This document shows positions 51,154-59,473 of a stretch of DNA of 64,000 nucleotides, one piece after another. Every line of letters starts with the position of its first letter. The stretch's first letter is position 1. The notes beneath the pieces are model-generated. The model searched no databases, was not told where the DNA came from, and saw nothing but the letters and a program-made list of their open reading frames with translations. The stretch comes from Mesorhizobium sp. M1C.F.Ca.ET.210.01.1.1 (GTDB lineage: Bacteria > Pseudomonadota > Alphaproteobacteria > Rhizobiales > Rhizobiaceae), in assembly GCF_004791585.1 (NCBI RefSeq), contig NZ_SRUU01000012.1, forward strand, positions 1 through 64,000, written 5' to 3'. Made by a program: the position numbers and the translations under genes.

Positions 51154-51969
51154 TCAAAAACGGTAGCGCAACAGCCTGCCGATCTTGCGCAGCGCCGGAA
51201 TGTGTTTCCAAAGCCGAACGAACAGTTTTGCGGACCAGCGCATGTGCGCGGCATGCTCGGGTTTGTAGGCCGGAACCTCGTCGACGAACCGCAGCTTTGG
51301 AACGGCACGCTCAAGCTCGTGCGGATCCTCGATGGCCCAGTGAACCTCGGCGCCTGTCGCTTTCACGGCCGGATTGAGGCGAAGCAGCTTCAAGCCAAAA
51401 CGGCTATAGGCATCGAACATCAGCTCACCGCTGGCCAGGTGCGATACAAGCCGCGAAAGCAGGCGTAGCCCCTGGTCTGCGGCGAGATAGGGCGTCAGCC
51501 CCTCCGCCACCACGATGGCCGGGCGGTTGCGCGATACATCGGTCAGCCAGCCCGGTTCGGTCAGCGACGAAGCGACCAGATGGTAGCCGTCCCGGGGCGG
51601 GTAGAGCTTGCGCCGGAGCGCGATGACTTCCGGATAGTCGACATCGAACCAGTCGACGTCTCGGGGCGGATCGACACGAAAGACGCGCGTGTCGAGGCCG
51701 CATCCCAGATGCAGCACGATGGCATCAGGGTTTCTGGCGAGAAAGTCCTCGACATGAACGTCCAGCGTCTTGGCCCTGATGGCGAAGCCGATGCCGAGAT
51801 TGGCATCAACCTTGAGCCTGGAGAAATCGTAATCGATCCTGCGCACCGCCGCGTCGGCGAAATGGTCCTTGAGCAGCGAATGGGGCAGCCGGCTCTCCAG
51901 CGCCTTGCCGTAGAGCGTCATCAGCAAAGTCTCTTTGGCCCCGGTCAGATTGGCTTTTTCCGCGGTCAT
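51154..51969 (-). CDS. Class I SAM-dependent methyltransferase, LCM/PPM-like
   Basis: A 271-residue methyltransferase of the leucine-carboxyl-methyltransferase-like group. Motif I is VLHLGCGLDTRVFRVDPP, followed by WFDVDYPEVIALRRKLYP, and VVAEGLTPYL is the family hallmark. Bacterial members include polyketide O-methyltransferases, but the substrate is not predictable. GGAGGCGTTG precedes ATG 51969. Confidence 0.84.
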   Translation of the reverse strand: MTAEKANLTGAKETLLMTLYGKALESRLPHSLLKDHFADAAVRRIDYDFSRLKVDANLGIGFAIRAKTLDVHVEDFLARNPDAIVLHLGCGLDTRVFRVDPPRDVDWFDVDYPEVIALRRKLYPPRDGYHLVASSLTEPGWLTDVSRNRPAIVVAEGLTPYLAADQGLRLLSRLVSHLASGELMFDAYSRFGLKLLRLNPAVKATGAEVHWAIEDPHELERAVPKLRFVDEVPAYKPEHAAHMRWSAKLFVRLWKHIPALRKIGRLLRYRF

Positions 51970-52067
51970 CAACGCCTCCGGCTCGAAATCGGAGTCTATC
52001 TGGGGGTGGGATTTGAGAAGGCAAGTTTCGGGTGGTGGCAGAGCACTGGAGGACCGATATTCGCGGT

Positions 52068-52100
52068 CAAAGAGATATTGCCATGGGAGATATTGCCATG
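52068..52100 (+). repeat. Duplicated translation-initiation segment
   Basis: GAGATATTGCCATG occurs twice in tandem (spacing 15 bases). This creates two in-frame ATGs (52083 and 52098), each with the same upstream bases. The second copy reads GGGAGA and has the better Shine-Dalgarno sequence. Confidence 0.65.
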
Positions 52101-53003
52101 AACGCCCAGATGACCATGAATACCCTGATGAGACCGACAGCGATCCTCCAGGACGACATCACGCCCGAAGGCAGCGACTACGAAGTCGTGCGTCGCGCCA
52201 TCGAGAAGATCAGCCTCGACTATCGCGACCAGCCCTCGCTCGAGGTCCTTGCCGAGGCCGTCGGCGAGACGCCGACCGGCCTGCAGAAACTGTTCACGCG
52301 CTGGGCCGGCCTGTCGCCAAAGGCCTTCCTGCAAGCGGTCACGCTGGACCATGCCCGCAAGCTGCTCGATTCCGGCATGCCGCTGCTGGAGACCTCGTTC
52401 GAGCTCGGCATGTCAGGCCCGGGCCGGCTGCATGACCTCTTCGTCACCCACGAGGCGATGTCGCCCGGCGACTACAAAACCCGCGGCGCCGGCCTCACCA
52501 TCCGCTATGGCTACCACATCTCGCCTTTCGGCATCGCGCTCATCATGGTCACCGACCGCGGACTGGCCGGCCTCGCCTTCTGCGATGCCGGCGGCGAACG
52601 GGCCGCTTTCGCCGACATGTCCGGCCGCTGGCCGAACGCAGCCTACGTCGAGGATATGTCGGCCACCCAGCCCTATGCCGGACGCATCTTCGATCCGACG
52701 CTCTGGCGGGCCGACCAGCCGCTGCGCGTGGTGATGATCGGCACCGATTTCCAGCTGCGCGTCTGGGAAGCGCTGCTGCGCATCCCGATGGGCAAGGCCT
52801 GCACCTATTCCTCGATCGCGGCAAGCATCGGCCATCCCAGCGCAAGCAGGGCTGTCGGTGCGGCGGTCGGCGCCAATCCGATGTCCTTCGTGGTTCCTTG
52901 CCACCGGGCCCTGGGCAAGTCCGGAGCCCTTACCGGCTACCATTGGGGCCTGACACGCAAGCGCGCCATCCTTGGCTGGGAGGCGGGACAAGTGGCGTCC
53001 TGA
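52098..53003 (+). CDS. Ada-like bifunctional AraC-HTH/methylated-DNA-cysteine methyltransferase
   Basis: A 301-residue protein. Residues about 25-110 are an AraC-type helix-turn-helix (LEVLAEAVGETPTGLQKLFT). The C-terminal half is an O6-alkylguanine methyltransferase with the acceptor Cys in VVPCHRALGKSG. The N-terminal phosphotriester-sensing Cys domain of E. coli Ada is absent. It repairs O6-methylguanine and may regulate transcription. The start is probably ATG 52098; ATG 52083 lies in the upstream half of a duplicated segment. Confidence 0.9.
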   Translation: MNAQMTMNTLMRPTAILQDDITPEGSDYEVVRRAIEKISLDYRDQPSLEVLAEAVGETPTGLQKLFTRWAGLSPKAFLQAVTLDHARKLLDSGMPLLETSFELGMSGPGRLHDLFVTHEAMSPGDYKTRGAGLTIRYGYHISPFGIALIMVTDRGLAGLAFCDAGGERAAFADMSGRWPNAAYVEDMSATQPYAGRIFDPTLWRADQPLRVVMIGTDFQLRVWEALLRIPMGKACTYSSIAASIGHPSASRAVGAAVGANPMSFVVPCHRALGKSGALTGYHWGLTRKRAILGWEAGQVAS

Positions 53004-53094
53004 AACCTCGATTTTTCCGCGCGCCATTGCGAAAAAACCGCGGATCTGAATATAAGAAAGTATAATCGAACAAATCAGGCTCGAATATATGTGG

Positions 53095-53134
53095 AATACA
53101 ACCGGCGACAACCCCTAGTTTCGCCGATTGTATT
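53095..53134. promoter_or_regulatory. 14-bp inverted repeat upstream of the secreted-protein cluster
   Basis: AATACAACCGGCGA and TCGCCGATTGTATT pair with one mismatch around a 12-base loop. It lies 92 bases after the ogt-like gene and 105 before the first cluster gene. No T-run follows, so an operator or a leader structure is more likely than a terminator. Confidence 0.55.
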
Positions 53135-53205
53135 TCAAGCTGCTTGTCGTTGCTATTTCACTTAACGCGAAATTAACCATGATAAAGGGATGATGCCTCT
53201 ATATT

Positions 53206-53223
53206 GAGCTGCAATCTCAGCTC
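53206..53223 (+). promoter_or_regulatory. Short leader hairpin before the secreted-protein cluster
   Basis: GAGCTG-CAATCT-CAGCTC is a perfect 6-bp stem ending 5 bases before the GAGGGG ribosome binding site of the 53239 gene. It could influence translation or mRNA stability. Confidence 0.4.
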
Positions 53224-53238
53224 GAAAGAGGGGTCCCA

Positions 53239-53709
53239 ATGAAGTCCTTTCGCGCAGCAACGGCCGCGAGCTTGCTGGCCGCCTGCGCCGGCCAGACTGC
53301 ATCGGCAGCCACCGGAAACGTGCTGTTCAACGGCACCATCACTGCGACCTGCACGATCACGATCAACTCCAACGGCACGATGACAGTCAGCGCCAATCTC
53401 CAGTCGCTGAGCTCCCATAATGCCGGCGGTTCGGCAGGCAGCGCCCAGGTCGATACCACAGGTGGCGTCACGCTCAGCGTCGACCCGGTCACCTCCACCA
53501 CGGTGCCGGCCTCGGACACGACGGCCACGACATGGACCCCGACCTTCGCCACCTCCGGCGCGCAGACGATCGCGGAAACCGGCACCGCGACTGCGCTGAC
53601 GGTGCCGGGCACATCGACGGTCGCGGTCAACCTGGACGGCACCAAGAGCGGCTCAAACCGCTTCTCCGCCGGCAACTACCAGGCAACCGTCACACTGCGC
53701 TGCGAATAG
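53239..53709 (+). CDS. Secreted all-beta protein, SCPU/pilin-like (cluster gene A)
   Basis: A 156-residue protein with a signal peptide (AATAASLLAACAGQTASA). The mature chain is Thr/Ser/Gly-rich and all beta. It has an early Cys (TATCTITINSNG) and a terminal Cys in GNYQATVTLRCE, apt for a disulfide. The ending resembles chaperone-usher/spore-coat-U subunits and matches the end of cluster gene D. AGAGGGGTCCCA precedes ATG 53239. It is first of four tightly packed genes; the next starts 23 bases on. Confidence 0.7.
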   Translation: MKSFRAATAASLLAACAGQTASAATGNVLFNGTITATCTITINSNGTMTVSANLQSLSSHNAGGSAGSAQVDTTGGVTLSVDPVTSTTVPASDTTATTWTPTFATSGAQTIAETGTATALTVPGTSTVAVNLDGTKSGSNRFSAGNYQATVTLRCE

Positions 53710-53732
53710 CCCTCTCGCGAAAGGAGCGGTCC

Positions 53733-54122
53733 TTGAGAACGATTGGAACCCTGGCGGCGCTGGCCGTCGCGCTGCCTCCCGTTGCCGCGACGGGCCAGTC
53801 GATGACGCCGATGCGGGGCGAGGTTCGCTCCTTCACGGATGCCTTTGCCGTCCGGGTCTTCCCGGGCAATCCGTACGACCAGCGCATCCGGGTCGAGGTT
53901 CACGTCTATGACCAGGATTTCCAGCCGATCGATGCCAGGATCACGCCGAGCGTCTTCCTTCTGGCCGGCCAGGCGTCGCGTCCGGTTCTGGTCGTCGTCC
54001 CGTTCGACGGCGCGAGCGAGCGTAAAGTGCGTATCTGTACCGAGAGTATCCCCTTTCCCAGCGAGCAGACGCAGATAAGGGCACAGATATGCGGAAAGTT
54101 CTTCGGGCATCGCAGGTCCTGA
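53733..54122 (+). CDS. Secreted single-domain pilus-chaperone-like protein (cluster gene B)
   Basis: A 129-residue protein from TTG 53733, 6 bases after AAGGAG. A signal peptide (LAALAVALPPVAATGQS) is followed by one immunoglobulin-like domain resembling the N-terminal half of PapD-type chaperones (RVEVHVYDQDFQPIDARITP, then LLAGQASRPVLVVVPF and RKVRICTES). Normal chaperones have two domains and about 230 residues. Its end overlaps gene C by 34 bases. It probably escorts proteins A and D in the periplasm, an inference from layout. Confidence 0.65.
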   Translation: MRTIGTLAALAVALPPVAATGQSMTPMRGEVRSFTDAFAVRVFPGNPYDQRIRVEVHVYDQDFQPIDARITPSVFLLAGQASRPVLVVVPFDGASERKVRICTESIPFPSEQTQIRAQICGKFFGHRRS

Positions 54123-54613
54123 CGCTCTCCCTGCTGCCCGCCTTGGCGGTCGTAAGTCAGGTGTTGGCCGAGGATATCCTGAACCTGAACCAGAACCAGA
54201 CGGGTTTCACCTTGCCCGGCGTTTCTTTGCCCCAGGGCCAGGACGAGGTTCATGCTTCCGACGGCACGACCTGCCGCTCGGCCGTTTCCGGCAGCGGCGC
54301 CTATCTGGATGTCGGCGTCATCCGCGGCAACAGCAGCAGCCAGTCGAACAGCGACATCGCCACTTACGGCCGGGTGGTGCTTCCGATCGGGCGGACGCCG
54401 AAGCGCGTCGATTGCAGTCGTCTCTACGAGCTTGAAGTCGAGCGTCTGCAGCTTGAGTTGAAGCTCCTCAAGATGGGCCTCGGTGCCGACGGCCAGACGG
54501 GAAGCGTGGCTGCCCCTGCGGCTGCCCCCGCCACCGCTTCGGCCGGATGGGCCAACGAAGGCTGGAGCATCAGAGGCACAACCGGCAATGACAGGAAAAA
54601 GAAGAAGAAATAG
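54089..54613 (+). CDS. Secreted protein of unknown family (cluster gene C)
   Basis: A 174-residue protein with a signal peptide (VLTLSLLPALAVVSQVLAED). A conserved-looking Gly-rich segment (DGTTCRSAVSGSGAYLDVGV), a likely coiled coil (LYELEVERLQLELKLLKMG, about 113-131), an Ala/Pro linker and a poly-Lys tail follow. Two Cys residues may pair. It overlaps B by 34 bases and D by 26, so all are probably co-translated. I do not recognise the family. Confidence 0.65.
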   Translation: MRKVLRASQVLTLSLLPALAVVSQVLAEDILNLNQNQTGFTLPGVSLPQGQDEVHASDGTTCRSAVSGSGAYLDVGVIRGNSSSQSNSDIATYGRVVLPIGRTPKRVDCSRLYELEVERLQLELKLLKMGLGADGQTGSVAAPAAAPATASAGWANEGWSIRGTTGNDRKKKKK

Positions 54614-55070
54614 TCGACCGCTGCTGGCGATGTCCTTGCTTGCCGCCTTCCCTCTCCCGGCGCAAGCGGCGATCGTCGGCACCTGCACTATAGTGATCGG
54701 TGCCTCGGGAACGATGAAATCGAACCCGGCGATCAACATATTCGGCTCTAAGCAGGCGGGCGGGTCGAGCGCCGGCGCCACGATCACCGCGAGTTCGCTT
54801 CTGTGCACGATCCTCAACCTGCTGGACTGCTATTCCGTCTCCGCGCCGGCGCCGATCGCCTTTACTTCCGCGCCGAGCGGAGGCGACACCAACGTCACCT
54901 TTGATACGGTCTTCCGCCTTGACGGCTCGGGGGTCGATATACCCGGCAGCTCGCCGCAGCGGGTCATCAACGGCACCCACTCCGTCCAGGTCGATCTCAC
55001 GGCGACGAAATCATCCGGCATCTTCCCGGCAGGCAATTACCAGGGCACGGTCACCTTGCGCTGCGAATGA
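54588..55070 (+). CDS. Secreted all-beta protein, pilin-like (cluster gene D)
   Basis: A 160-residue protein starting at ATG 54588 inside gene C. It has a basic n-region and signal peptide (LLAMSLLAAFPLPAQA). The beta-rich chain has Cys pairs (GTCTIVIGASGTM, LLCTILNLLDCYS) and ends FPAGNYQGTVTLRCE, nearly the same as gene A. It is probably a partner subunit of A. The longer in-frame start at 54483 would remove the signal peptide logic. Confidence 0.68.
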   Translation: MTGKRRRNSRPLLAMSLLAAFPLPAQAAIVGTCTIVIGASGTMKSNPAINIFGSKQAGGSSAGATITASSLLCTILNLLDCYSVSAPAPIAFTSAPSGGDTNVTFDTVFRLDGSGVDIPGSSPQRVINGTHSVQVDLTATKSSGIFPAGNYQGTVTLRCE

Positions 55071-55221
55071 TGCTGTGGGCCAGCGGCGCGCGCAACCGAC
55101 ATGATCTGGCAACCGGCGATCTTTGCGGCTAGCCTCCCGCCCAATCAATTGCGTAAAAGCAAGGACTTGGAGCGCATCGACCTTCGACCGAAGGCTCGCC
55201 CGCTCCGGCAGGAGGCGTTTC

Positions 55222-56127
55222 TTGATCATCATCGTCGGCTCGATCAACCTCGACCTGATCGCCAATGTCGACCGCTTGCCGGGACCCGGCGAGACGGTCC
55301 GCGGCTCCGGCTTCGCCACCGCCCCCGGCGGCAAGGGCGCCAACCAGGCGCTGGCCGCCGCCCGCGCCGGCGCCAAGGTGCGCATGGTGGGTGCCGTCGG
55401 CAAGGACAGCTTTGCCGCCGAAGCGCTGGCGTTGCTGAAAGCCGGCAACGTCGATCTCTCCGGCGTCGGCGAGAGCTTCGCCTCGACCGGCACGGCGCTG
55501 ATCCTGGTCGGCGCCGACGGCGAGAATGTCATCGCCGTCGTACCGGGCGCCAACGATTCGGTTCTGCCCGGCGACATCGCCAAGGCCCATCTGAAAAAGG
55601 GCGATGTCGTGCTGTTGCAGCATGAGATCCCGCTGCAGACGGTCGAAGCGGCGCTCGACGCCGCGCCCGCGGCGGGCGCCGTCAGCGTGCTCAACACCGC
55701 GCCTTTCCGCGCCGAGGCTTCCGGTTTCCTCGGCAAGGCCGACTACGCCGTCGCCAACGAGACCGAGTTCGACCTCTATGGCGAGGCGCTGGCGCTTTCC
55801 GGGAGCGACCGGCAGGCCCGGATGCGCGACTACGCCCAGAAGACCGGCCGCACCATCGTCGTCACGCTCGGCGGCGACGGCGTCCTTGCCGCCACGCCCG
55901 ACCATTTCCTCACCGTTCCGGCGCTGAAGATCACCCCGGTCGACACGGTCGGCGCCGGCGACACCTTTTGCGGCTATTTCGGCGCCGGCCTGTCGTCCGG
56001 CCTTTCGCTCGAGCAGGCGCTTGCGCGCGCCGCGGCCGCCGGCTCGCTCGCCTGCCTGAAGCCGGGCGCCCAGCCGGCGATCCCGCTGGCCAAGGATGTC
56101 GACGCCGCACTGGTGGCGGCGCGGTGA
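55222..56127 (+). CDS. rbsK: Ribokinase
   Basis: A 301-residue PfkB-family kinase. It has the N-terminal VGSINLDLIANVDRLPGPGE, the APGGKGANQALAAARAGA substrate motif and the C-terminal VDTVGAGDTFCGYFGAGL with the catalytic Asp. It phosphorylates ribose at O5. The start is TTG 55222, 6 bases after GGAGG. The amidase gene overlaps its stop by GTG, and no ribose transporter is adjacent. Confidence 0.9.
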   Translation: MIIIVGSINLDLIANVDRLPGPGETVRGSGFATAPGGKGANQALAAARAGAKVRMVGAVGKDSFAAEALALLKAGNVDLSGVGESFASTGTALILVGADGENVIAVVPGANDSVLPGDIAKAHLKKGDVVLLQHEIPLQTVEAALDAAPAAGAVSVLNTAPFRAEASGFLGKADYAVANETEFDLYGEALALSGSDRQARMRDYAQKTGRTIVVTLGGDGVLAATPDHFLTVPALKITPVDTVGAGDTFCGYFGAGLSSGLSLEQALARAAAAGSLACLKPGAQPAIPLAKDVDAALVAAR

Positions 56128-57584
56128 CGGCGATGCGTCCGTCGACGAAACATGCCGTGCCGCCGGCCGGCGACATCTGCCGCCTGTCCGCGATCGAACT
56201 TGCCCAAGCCATCCGGCAGCGGCGCCTTTCGGCGCGCGAAGTCGTCAGTGCCTTCCTCGACCGCATCGAGACCGTGAACCCGTTGGTCAACGCCATCGTG
56301 TCGCTGCGCCAGCGCGCCGACATCCTGGCCGAAGCCGACAGGGCCGATGCCCATCTGGCTGAGGGCGGAGATGCCGGACCGCTGTTCGGCCTGCCGATCG
56401 CCATCAAGGACCTGGCCTTGACCAAGGGCCTGAGGACCACCTTCGGCTCGCCGATCTTCGCCGATTTCGTCCCGCAAGAGGATGACTTCTTCGTCGAGCG
56501 CCTTCGCAAGGCCGGCGTCATCATCATCGGCAAGACCAATGTGCCGGAATTCGGGTTGGGTTCGAACACCTACAATCCGGTCTTCGGCCCAACGCTCAAC
56601 GCCTTCGATCCGGCGCTCACCGCCGGCGGCTCAAGCGGCGGCGCCGCCGTTGCACTGGCGCTCGACATGGTGCCTGTGGCCGACGGCAGCGACTTCGGCG
56701 GCTCGCTGCGCAATCCGGCCGCCTACAACAACGTCTATGGCTTCCGCCCTTCGCAGGGGCTGGTGCCCGCCGGCCCCGACATCGACGTCTTCCACGCCCA
56801 GATGGGCGTTGAAGGCCCGATGGGCCGAAACGTGCGCGACATCGCCCTGCTGCTCGACGAGCAGGCCGGTTACCATCCTCGCGCGCCATTGTCGCACGAC
56901 AAGCAGGGTTCCTTCCTCGAAGGTTTGGGCAAAAAAGCCGCCGGCGGCCGCATCGCCTGGCTCGGCAATCTCGGCGGCCACCTGCCGATGGAGCCAGGAA
57001 TCCTCGAGCTGTGCGAGGCCGCCCTGGGCCGCTTCGCCGAGGCATCCTTCCACACCGAAGCCCTGGTGCCGGATTTCGACTTCGAGGCGCTGTGGCAGGC
57101 CTTTGTGACGCTGCGCCAGGCAAGTAGCGGCTGCGGGCTGAAGGCGCACTATGACGATCCGGAGAAACGCAGGCTGCTGAAGCCGGAAGCGGTTTGGGAA
57201 GTCGAGCAGGCGATGCGCCTCAGCGCGCCTCAGGTCCACGCCGCCACAGTCCGGCGCTCCTCATGGCACAGGACGCTGCTGTCGCTGTTCGAGCGCTTCG
57301 ACCTCGTCGTCCTGCCGACCGCGCAGGTCTTCCCTTTCGACGTCGCCACCCACTGGCCGCGCGAGGTCGCTGGGCGGGCCATGGACAGCTATCACCGCTG
57401 GATGCAGGTCTCCGCCTTTGCCACGCTGGGCGGCTGCCCGGCGCTCAACGTCCCGGTCGGCTTCGACGACAAGGGCCGGCCGATGGGCATGCAACTGATC
57501 GGCCGTCCGCGAGGCGACCTCGCCGTGCTCAAGGCCGGCGCCGCCTATGAGGCGACGCTGCCCTGGCCGGCGGGGGCCGGCTGA
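56124..57584 (+). CDS. Amidase (GatA/amidase signature family)
   Basis: A 486-residue amidase. The catalytic triad is visible as Lys in LPIAIKDLALTKG, cis-Ser in TAGGSSGGAAVA and the nucleophile Ser in GSDFGGSLRNPA. It probably hydrolyses a small amide; it is too divergent from GatA to be the tRNA amidotransferase. The start is GTG 56124 overlapping the ribokinase stop; ATG 56133 is an alternative. Confidence 0.88.
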   Translation: MTAMRPSTKHAVPPAGDICRLSAIELAQAIRQRRLSAREVVSAFLDRIETVNPLVNAIVSLRQRADILAEADRADAHLAEGGDAGPLFGLPIAIKDLALTKGLRTTFGSPIFADFVPQEDDFFVERLRKAGVIIIGKTNVPEFGLGSNTYNPVFGPTLNAFDPALTAGGSSGGAAVALALDMVPVADGSDFGGSLRNPAAYNNVYGFRPSQGLVPAGPDIDVFHAQMGVEGPMGRNVRDIALLLDEQAGYHPRAPLSHDKQGSFLEGLGKKAAGGRIAWLGNLGGHLPMEPGILELCEAALGRFAEASFHTEALVPDFDFEALWQAFVTLRQASSGCGLKAHYDDPEKRRLLKPEAVWEVEQAMRLSAPQVHAATVRRSSWHRTLLSLFERFDLVVLPTAQVFPFDVATHWPREVAGRAMDSYHRWMQVSAFATLGGCPALNVPVGFDDKGRPMGMQLIGRPRGDLAVLKAGAAYEATLPWPAGAG

Positions 57585-57678
57585 CTGGCCACCCTGCGCG
57601 GCCAGCTTGCACCGGCGCCAACTCCGTGCATTGATCGCGCTCCGCCCAAGTCGGCGCCATCCTGTTCGAGGAAAGATC

Positions 57679-58293
57679 ATGTCGCTGGAACTCTACGCCA
57701 CCTATGTCGTCGCCTGCATCGTCATCATCCTGGTGCCCGGCCCGACAGTCACGCTGATCATCGCCAACAGCATGCGCCACGGCTCGCGCGCCGGGCTTGC
57801 CAACGTGGCTGGCACCCAGGCGGGCCTCGCCATCATGATTGCCATCGTCGGCATCGGCCTCAACACGCTGATCGCCGGCATGGGCCACTGGTTCGAATGG
57901 GTGCGGCTGATCGGCGCCGCCTACCTGATCTGGATGGGCGTGCAGATGTTTCGTTCGAAGGGCACGCTGAGCCCCGACGGTTCCGCGAAGAAGCCGCGCG
58001 GCGGCTTCTTCCTGCAGGGTTTCCTCGTGGCGATCTCCAATCCGAAGACGCTTGTCTTCTTCGGCGCGTTCTTCCCGCAGTTCATCGCGCCTCAGGGCAA
58101 TTACACGCTGCAGATCATTGTCATGGGCCTGACCGCGATGGTCTTCGCCGCCATGTCCGATTCCACCTACGCGCTTGCCGCCGGCCGCGCTGGACGCCTG
58201 CTGTCGGCCAGCCGTGTGAAGCTCATGTCCCGGATCAGCGGCAGCTTCCTGGTCGGCGACGGCCTGTGGCTGGCGTTTTCGAAGGCGAAGTAA
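57679..58293 (+). CDS. LysE family amino acid exporter
   Basis: A 204-residue membrane transporter of the LysE/RhtB family with five or six spans and the N-terminal VPGPTVTLIIANSMRHGSRA motif. GAGGAAAGATC precedes ATG 57679. It follows the amidase by 94 bases and could export that enzyme's product, but this is only a suggestion from position. Confidence 0.88.
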   Translation: MSLELYATYVVACIVIILVPGPTVTLIIANSMRHGSRAGLANVAGTQAGLAIMIAIVGIGLNTLIAGMGHWFEWVRLIGAAYLIWMGVQMFRSKGTLSPDGSAKKPRGGFFLQGFLVAISNPKTLVFFGAFFPQFIAPQGNYTLQIIVMGLTAMVFAAMSDSTYALAAGRAGRLLSASRVKLMSRISGSFLVGDGLWLAFSKAK

Positions 58294-58302
58294 GCGCGCG
58301 TC

Positions 58303-58450
58303 CTCTTCTCCCCCTGTGGGAGAAGGTGTCGCCGAAGGCGACGGATGAGGGCCGTTCTAGGAAACACCAGCGTCTCACTCCGTCCAACACCTTCATCCGT
58401 CTCGGCGCTGCGCACCGATTTCCCATCCCCCACCAGGGGGAAGGGAAAGG
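58303..58450. repeat. Long imperfect inverted intergenic repeat, rhizobial type
   Basis: The left arm is TCTTCTCCCCCTGTGGGAGA followed by AGGTGTCGCCGAAGGCGACGG and ATGAGGG. The right arm reads ACACCTTCATCCGTCTC and CCCACCAGGGGGAAGGG. It fills the gap between the convergent LysE and nucleoside hydrolase genes. The layout (CTCCCC..GGGAGAAGGTG..GATGAGGG) is common in Mesorhizobium and Rhizobium. Confidence 0.7.
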
Positions 58451-58452
58451 CC

Positions 58453-59394
58453 CTAGAGCCGCCCCAGCCTCTCGACCAGCAGGGCAAAGAAGGCGTCATG
58501 GTCGATGTCGCGCATCACCATGGCGTTCTTTTCCCGCTTGGTGACGCCCCACCAGTCGATCACCGTCATGCCCATGGTGAGTTCGGAGGTGGTCTCGACG
58601 CTGACGTTGCAATGGCGGCCCTTGAACAGTTCCGGCTTGATCAGATAGGCGATCACGCATGGGTCGTGCAGCGGCCCGCCGTCGGTGCCGTATTTCTCCT
58701 CGTCGAAACGCTCGAAGAATTCCAGCATCTCGGCGGTCGCGGTGCCGACCCTGGTGCCGAGCTCGCGGAAAGCGTTGGTGCGCCTGGCCGTGGTCAGCGC
58801 CTTGTGGGTGACGTCGAGCGGCATCATCACGATCGGGATACCCGACTTGAACACCACATCGGCCGCCTGCGGGTCGACATAGATGTTGAACTCGGCAGCG
58901 GGCGTGACGTTGCCGCCTTCGAAGAAGCCGCCGCCCATCAGCACGATTTCCTTGATGCGCGGCGCGATGCGCGGCTCGCGGATCAGCGCCAGGGCGATAT
59001 TGGTGAGCGGCCCGAGCGGGCAGAGCGTGATCGTGCCGCTTTCCTCGCGCATCAGCGTCTCGACGATGAAATCGACGGCGTGCTGCGTCTGCAGCGGCAT
59101 TGTCGGCTCCGGCAACTGCGGCCCGTTGAGGCCGGTCTTGCCGTGCACTTCCTCGGCGGTGACGAGCTCGCGCGCCAGCGGGCGGATGGCGCCGGCATAG
59201 ACCTTGATGTCGGGCCGGCCGGCAAGCTCGCAGATCTTGCGGGCATTCTTCTCGGTGAGTTTCAGCGGCACGTTGCCGGCAACGGCGGTGATGCCGACGA
59301 CCTCCAACTCGGAGCTGCCGAGCGCCAGCAATATGGCGACGGCATCGTCCTGGCCGGGGTCGGTGTCGATGATGATCTTTCGGGTCTGGGGCAT
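58453..59394 (-). CDS. Inosine-uridine preferring nucleoside hydrolase
   Basis: A 313-residue nucleoside N-ribohydrolase. The Ca2+-binding Asp cluster IIIDTDPGQDDAVAILLAL is at the N-terminus, and LMGGGFFEGGNVTPAAEFNI matches the family's GG..N.tp.AEFN motif. It splits ribonucleosides to base and ribose. With the nearby ribokinase it forms a plausible nucleoside salvage pair. AAGGAATTGAA precedes ATG 59394. Confidence 0.9.
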   Translation of the reverse strand: MPQTRKIIIDTDPGQDDAVAILLALGSSELEVVGITAVAGNVPLKLTEKNARKICELAGRPDIKVYAGAIRPLARELVTAEEVHGKTGLNGPQLPEPTMPLQTQHAVDFIVETLMREESGTITLCPLGPLTNIALALIREPRIAPRIKEIVLMGGGFFEGGNVTPAAEFNIYVDPQAADVVFKSGIPIVMMPLDVTHKALTTARRTNAFRELGTRVGTATAEMLEFFERFDEEKYGTDGGPLHDPCVIAYLIKPELFKGRHCNVSVETTSELTMGMTVIDWWGVTKREKNAMVMRDIDHDAFFALLVERLGRL

Positions 59395-59438
59395 TTCAAT
59401 TCCTTTTTGGGGAGTCTTTTTGGGCGGGGTTTTGATGG

Positions 59439-59467
59439 CTTGAACTTGATCGCGCGGCGGACCATAT
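59439..59467 (+). promoter_or_regulatory. RpoH-type (sigma-32) promoter of hsp20
   Basis: CTTGAA (59439-59444) and CCATAT (59462-59467) are separated by 17 bases. This fits the heat-shock sigma factor consensus in rhizobia (CTTGAA, 16-18 bases, CCAnnT). Transcription would start near 59474. Confidence 0.65.
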
Positions 59468-59473
59468 CAAGAC

